Shown: positions 60,691 to 64,000 of the stretch, in pieces
Layout of the letters: the number at the start of each line of letters is the position of its first letter
Numbering within the stretch: position 1 is the first letter of the stretch
NCBI GenBank assembly: GCA_945643635.1
Contig: CALZFC010000006.1
Location: 12,207,501 to 12,271,500 of the forward strand
Direction: 5' to 3'
DNA from: Allodiplogaster sudhausi
Lineage: Eukaryota > Nematoda > Chromadorea > Rhabditida > Diplogasteridae
DNA: 64,000 bases
Notes under the pieces: generated by a model
Databases searched by the model: none
Told to the model about the DNA's origin: nothing
The model's input: the letters and a program-made list of their open reading frames with translations, nothing else
Translations under genes and position numbers: made by a program

Positions 60691-62589
60691 GAGAAAGAGA
60701 GAAGGAGAGAGAGTGAGAAAGAGAGGGAGTGAGAGAGGGAGAGAGAGAGAGAAACAGATACAGATGGGAAACCAGAGGGCATTTAAAAAGTGACGAACAA
60801 CGGGACGAAATAGAAACAAACTAGGAACATCCAGTGGTGCCCCAAAGATCAGATTGAAACGTTGACTGAATCATTTGCACTGGGCCGGCCTACAAGCAAC
60901 ATTTGTAATACTCTTTTACAAATATCCAAATCTCATTGATTTTTGGCATGACCAGACATGGAATACGAGGCCAAGGAGTGCCTCAGATTATATAAACAGA
61001 ATCTTTCTTTCCAATTCACTGCTCATTCTTGTTCTCTGGAAGAAATTGCAGTGGAGAACGAACCAATTGCCAAATGTTAGAGGAAGGAAGTGAAGGTTCA
61101 AAAAAGATTGTCGCCGAGACTGTCTGATCATTCTAAGAATTCTCATTTCGCTTGCCAAACATGGAAGTGAAATAAAGAAGGAGATGAAAGGGCGAAACCA
61201 AGAGAGAGAGAGAGAGAGGGAGAGAGAGAGAGGGAGAGAGAGACAGACAGGACTACCAGAGCGAGAGAGAGCAGGAGAGAAGTCGAGAGAAAGAAAGGAA
61301 AGGAGGTTAGAAGGCGACAACAATAAGACATTTGTATGTACATAAGCCTTGTTGGTGTAGACTGCAAGACAAACAGGGCATGCATGGCCAGGTTGCCCGA
61401 GGGGTCTGCATGGAGGATCGAGGGAAGACCAGCCAAGCTCCCCTCCCGAATATCACTTCCTTCTTCTTCATCTTTTACGTTCTCTGCAGACAAGCGAATT
61501 GCAAGAAAGAATGCGAGACAAATGGAACACTGAAGTCACGTCAGAAATCACGGAAGCTGCTTGATCATAAACCACATTTGACTCAAGAACGGTGTTCTCT
61601 CCCTTGTCTCGCTCTCTTTTCCTCTTTCCTCTCTTTTTCTCCCTTCTTTCCGCTGTCTCACCCTCTTTTCCTCTTTTCTTTTTTTCTCTCCCTTCTCTCC
61701 CCTGTCTCGCTCTATTTCTTCTTTCCACTGTTTCTCTCCCTAAACCTCTATTTCACGCTTCGCTTCACCTCACATTGACACTTGCATAATATTTGTGAAT
61801 ATTCGGAAGGGACACGCCGGATCACAACTGCAGCTGTATTGGAAGCGAAGACGAGATGACCACTAGAACAGGGAGAGAGAGAGAGGCAGAGGGGGAAATA
61901 GAGAGAGAGGAAAATAAGAAGAAGGAGAGAGACAGGGAGAGAAAGGGAGAGAGGAGGAGGAGAGGAGGAGAAGTGAGAGGGAGAGAGTGGGAGAGGGAGA
62001 ACGCCAGAGGAAGAGATTGACAAGTGAGAAAGATAAGGAGAGAGTGGAAGGCAGAGGTGGAGAATAGCAATAATGAGAAGCTACGCAGTAGTTCAATATG
62101 AGAGGCAGATGTTGCGAGAGATGGAAAGGGAGAGAGTTCGAATACAAGTGGAATGACTGCCTCGGAGGCCTTGGCATTGCTGATTGCAGGCTCTTACTGC
62201 ACGAAAGAGTGGGAACACTCTTTTATGTTTAAAGAATAAGCGGAGACCATTTGAGCCTTTTAAGAAAAGTTGAAAGATTTAAGATAAAATGTTATAGAAG
62301 AGACTGCCTCGGAGAACTTCGAAAGTAGAGAAAGCTACTGCTCTCTTCTCCTTCCTCGGTCTGCTTTTATTTTCTATCTTGCTCTAACTTTCTGAGCTTG
62401 CCCTACTCTCTTCCATCTTCAATTCGTTCTCATCGTCTGCTCTCTTTTCATTCCCTTGTCTCTAACCATCCTCTCCTTTGGCAGTCTTGGCAGTAAGTCA
62501 TTCTCCTCTGGTAGAGTGATTCTCTTCTGATGAAGCATAGGAAGAGGGAGGCAACAGGCGGGCACCCCAAATCTCCCAGAGAAAAGGGA

Positions 62590-62690
62590 GAGAGAGAGTG
62601 ATAGAGAGAGAATGAGAGAGAGAATAAGAGAGAGAATGAGAGAGAGAGAATGAGAGAGAGAATGAAAGAGAGAGAGAGAACGAATTGGAG
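62590..62690. repeat. (GA)n-rich tract with GAAT interruptions
   Basis: Irregular GAGAGAGAATGAGAGA units. No gene is supported on either strand. Confidence 0.85.
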
Positions 62691-62806
62691 AGTGAAAAGG
62701 AACGAGACAGAGATAGATAGGGTGAAGGGGTGAAGATATAGAGCCGGGTCCGTCTGCTCGCATATGACTTGCCTTCTTTATCCTTTACTTTAGCTTCTTC
62801 TGACAG

Positions 62807-63491
62807 ATTACGGGACGGGCCATCCACTTCCCATCCTAGTCTCCATTCGGAACACCGAAGGAGAGTGGCTGGCTGCAGTCCAGACTCTCTTGCACCAGGC
62901 AGCTGACCCTTGCACCACGGTTATTCCAAGCACACATCAAAAAGAGGTGGAGAGAAAGGAGAGACAGAGAGAGAGGGAGAGGGAGAGAGAGACAGCAGAC
63001 AGAGAGAGAGAGACAGAGATAGACAGAGAGAGAGAGAGAGAGAGAGGAAAGGCTTTAACGAATGTTCATGGTTAATCTATCGTTAAAAATATTAATTGGA
63101 TTAAATTGATAAAATAGTTGTACACTGGAGGCGCGGGGAAAAGAAAGTGGACGGACGCTGGAGGAGATGGTCGAAAATGATAGAGAAGAGGATCACTTGG
63201 CGAAGAAGAAAGTAAAAGAAAGACAAAGGGAATACCTTTCTGGTTCTAGACAAAGCGAGAATACTGTCTGGATTGGGAGTATTGTAATCTCTCTTTCTCT
63301 ATCTCCCTCTCTATCTCTCTATCTCTTTCTTGCAGCTTTTTTTTAAAAAGTACTATCTCTAAATTGCCACGCCTTTTTTTCAAAATGCACTCTTTAATAA
63401 TTACCATTCGTATCCGTTTCTATTGCAGCAGCTTGATAACGGAATTAGATATCCCATTATGATGTTAATGCGGACTCCGATTGTGTGCTAA
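62807..63491 (+). CDS. 3' end of an unidentified gene
   Basis: Two exons, 62807-62946 and 63429-63491, in phase. They encode YGTGHPLPILVSIRNTEGEW, LAAVQTLLHQAADPCTTVIP, then QLDNGIRYPIMMLMRTPIVC and a TAA stop. The acceptor TTCTGACAG and donor GAG|GTGGAG are good. Composition is that of a globular protein. Upstream exons were not found. The second acceptor is a tandem CAGCAG. I recognise no family. Confidence 0.45.
62948..63048. repeat. (GA)n / (GACA)n tract in the intron
   Basis: About 100 bp of GA with GACAGA interruptions, between the two exons of the fragment. Confidence 0.92.
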
Positions 63492-63696
63492 CGTCAATTT
63501 TATTTGTATGTGCATAATATAACTGGTGATACTCGACTCGCTCTTTCATTTCTTTTTCGTTCGTTCTCTCTCTGTCTCTCTCTCTCTCTGTCTGTCTCTG
63601 TCTCTCTCTTTCATATCTCTCGCTCTCTCCCTCTTCTTTATTTCTCTCTCCGTCCCGTTCTTTCTCTCTCTCGCTTTCATACTGACAACTCCAGTT

Positions 63697-64000
63697 TTAT
63701 TAGCTGTTCTCAATGCAGTGAGAATTCTATAATAATAATAAGACTCGTGTAGAAGGGAATGATCGGGTCTTCTTTTAGAAGCGTTAAGGCATCGTAGTGC
63801 TCTTCTTTTTTCGAGTGTGCGTAAAATTTCTAATGAACGAGTAGTGTAGTGGTGTAAAATCAAACAACATGCTGTAGTTTGTAGCTTGTCTGTTCTCCTA
63901 TGGATGTCTAGCGTTATCTCTGTGTAGGAGTGCTCGTACTTGGCGAGTATTCCGCTCCGCCTCGCCAGACTACAACCATGCCGCCCTCGGTCTTTCTGCA
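63697..64000 (-). other. open frame running off the window end
   Basis: A minus-strand frame open from base 64000 to 63546. Its first 100 codons have mixed composition (ILAKYEHSYTEITLDIHRR, LEKRRALRCLNASKRRPD). A possible donor GTATGAAAG follows at about 63697, before the GA-derived Arg/Glu stretch. It may be an internal exon of a gene continuing past the window, or chance. A plus-strand ATG at 63978 (MPPSVFL) is the competing reading. Confidence 0.2.

Larger units (their letters stand above)
59978..62806. other. repeat-rich region with unassigned coding-like fragments
   Basis: GA/CT tracts (60361-60395, 60655-60750, 61201-61245, 61870-61990). On the minus strand some stretches look coding but stay unjoined: 60130-60240 (SPWLFSDMTASAQQKISEVG), 60235-60330 (IASRPLTFGAAKTFAFSSS), 60540-60640 (VGANLWQISVAMLSATFTN) and 61340-61470. 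On the plus strand, 61494-61563 encodes TSELQERMRDKWNTEV. I could not build a gene. Confidence 0.4.

Overview
This is eukaryotic, animal nuclear DNA. The genes are split into many small exons joined by GT-AG introns, with a minority of GC-AG introns, and the families are metazoan: CENP-A, gamma-tubulin, a Zic-type zinc-finger factor, a doublecortin-domain pair, an M14 carboxypeptidase, cathepsin B, and an astacin with a C-terminal ShK domain. The fused acyltransferase-3/SGNH protein and the astacin-plus-ShK layout, with its nematode-like propeptide, point to a small-genome ecdysozoan, most likely a nematode relative. I cannot name the species. Coding density is high and many introns are short (25, 31, 35, 38-70 nt). 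Intergenic DNA and introns are full of (CT)n/(GA)n tracts and short TACATATGTA-like palindromes. The many Leu-Ser or Arg-Glu frames come from those tracts and are not genes.

Layout: 1-1.66 kb, nothing convincing. 1.67-2.96 kb (+) CENP-A. 3.38-5.79 kb (-) cathepsin B-like protease carrying a four-fold repeated splice donor. 5.87-6.42 kb (-) small basic protein. 7-10.7 kb, low complexity, a 126-bp inverted repeat pair and one or two weak small genes. 10.77-16.26 kb (+) a large gene: degenerate GTPase domain, long disordered middle and two alternative terminal exons, each encoding a membrane anchor. 16.93-20.25 kb (-) gamma-tubulin. 20.43-23.69 kb (+) an unknown small gene divergent from gamma-tubulin. 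25.16-27.64 kb (+) an unknown protein ending in a membrane helix. 28.15-30.68 kb (-) two doublecortin reading frames that overlap by ATGA. 33.39-35.31 kb (+) cysteine synthase/CBS family. 35.95-39.13 kb (-) acyltransferase-3 + SGNH protein. 39.33-42.9 kb (-) astacin. 47.41-52.98 kb (+) Zic-type factor. 54.23-55.71 kb (+) secreted Gly/Tyr- then Pro/Gln-rich protein with an in-frame stop. 56.45-59.98 kb (-) carboxypeptidase E/D-type enzyme. 62.81-63.49 kb (+) the 3' end of an unknown gene.

Two genes, CENP-A and gamma-tubulin, serve the chromosome-segregation and microtubule machinery, and the doublecortin genes also concern microtubules. Three are secreted or secretory proteases. No operon-like functional grouping is proven, although the small basic protein and the protease are separated by only 75 bp on one strand. 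I derived exon coordinates by matching splice sites, reading-frame phase and family similarity by eye. For most genes the exon lengths add up in phase, and I say where they do not.
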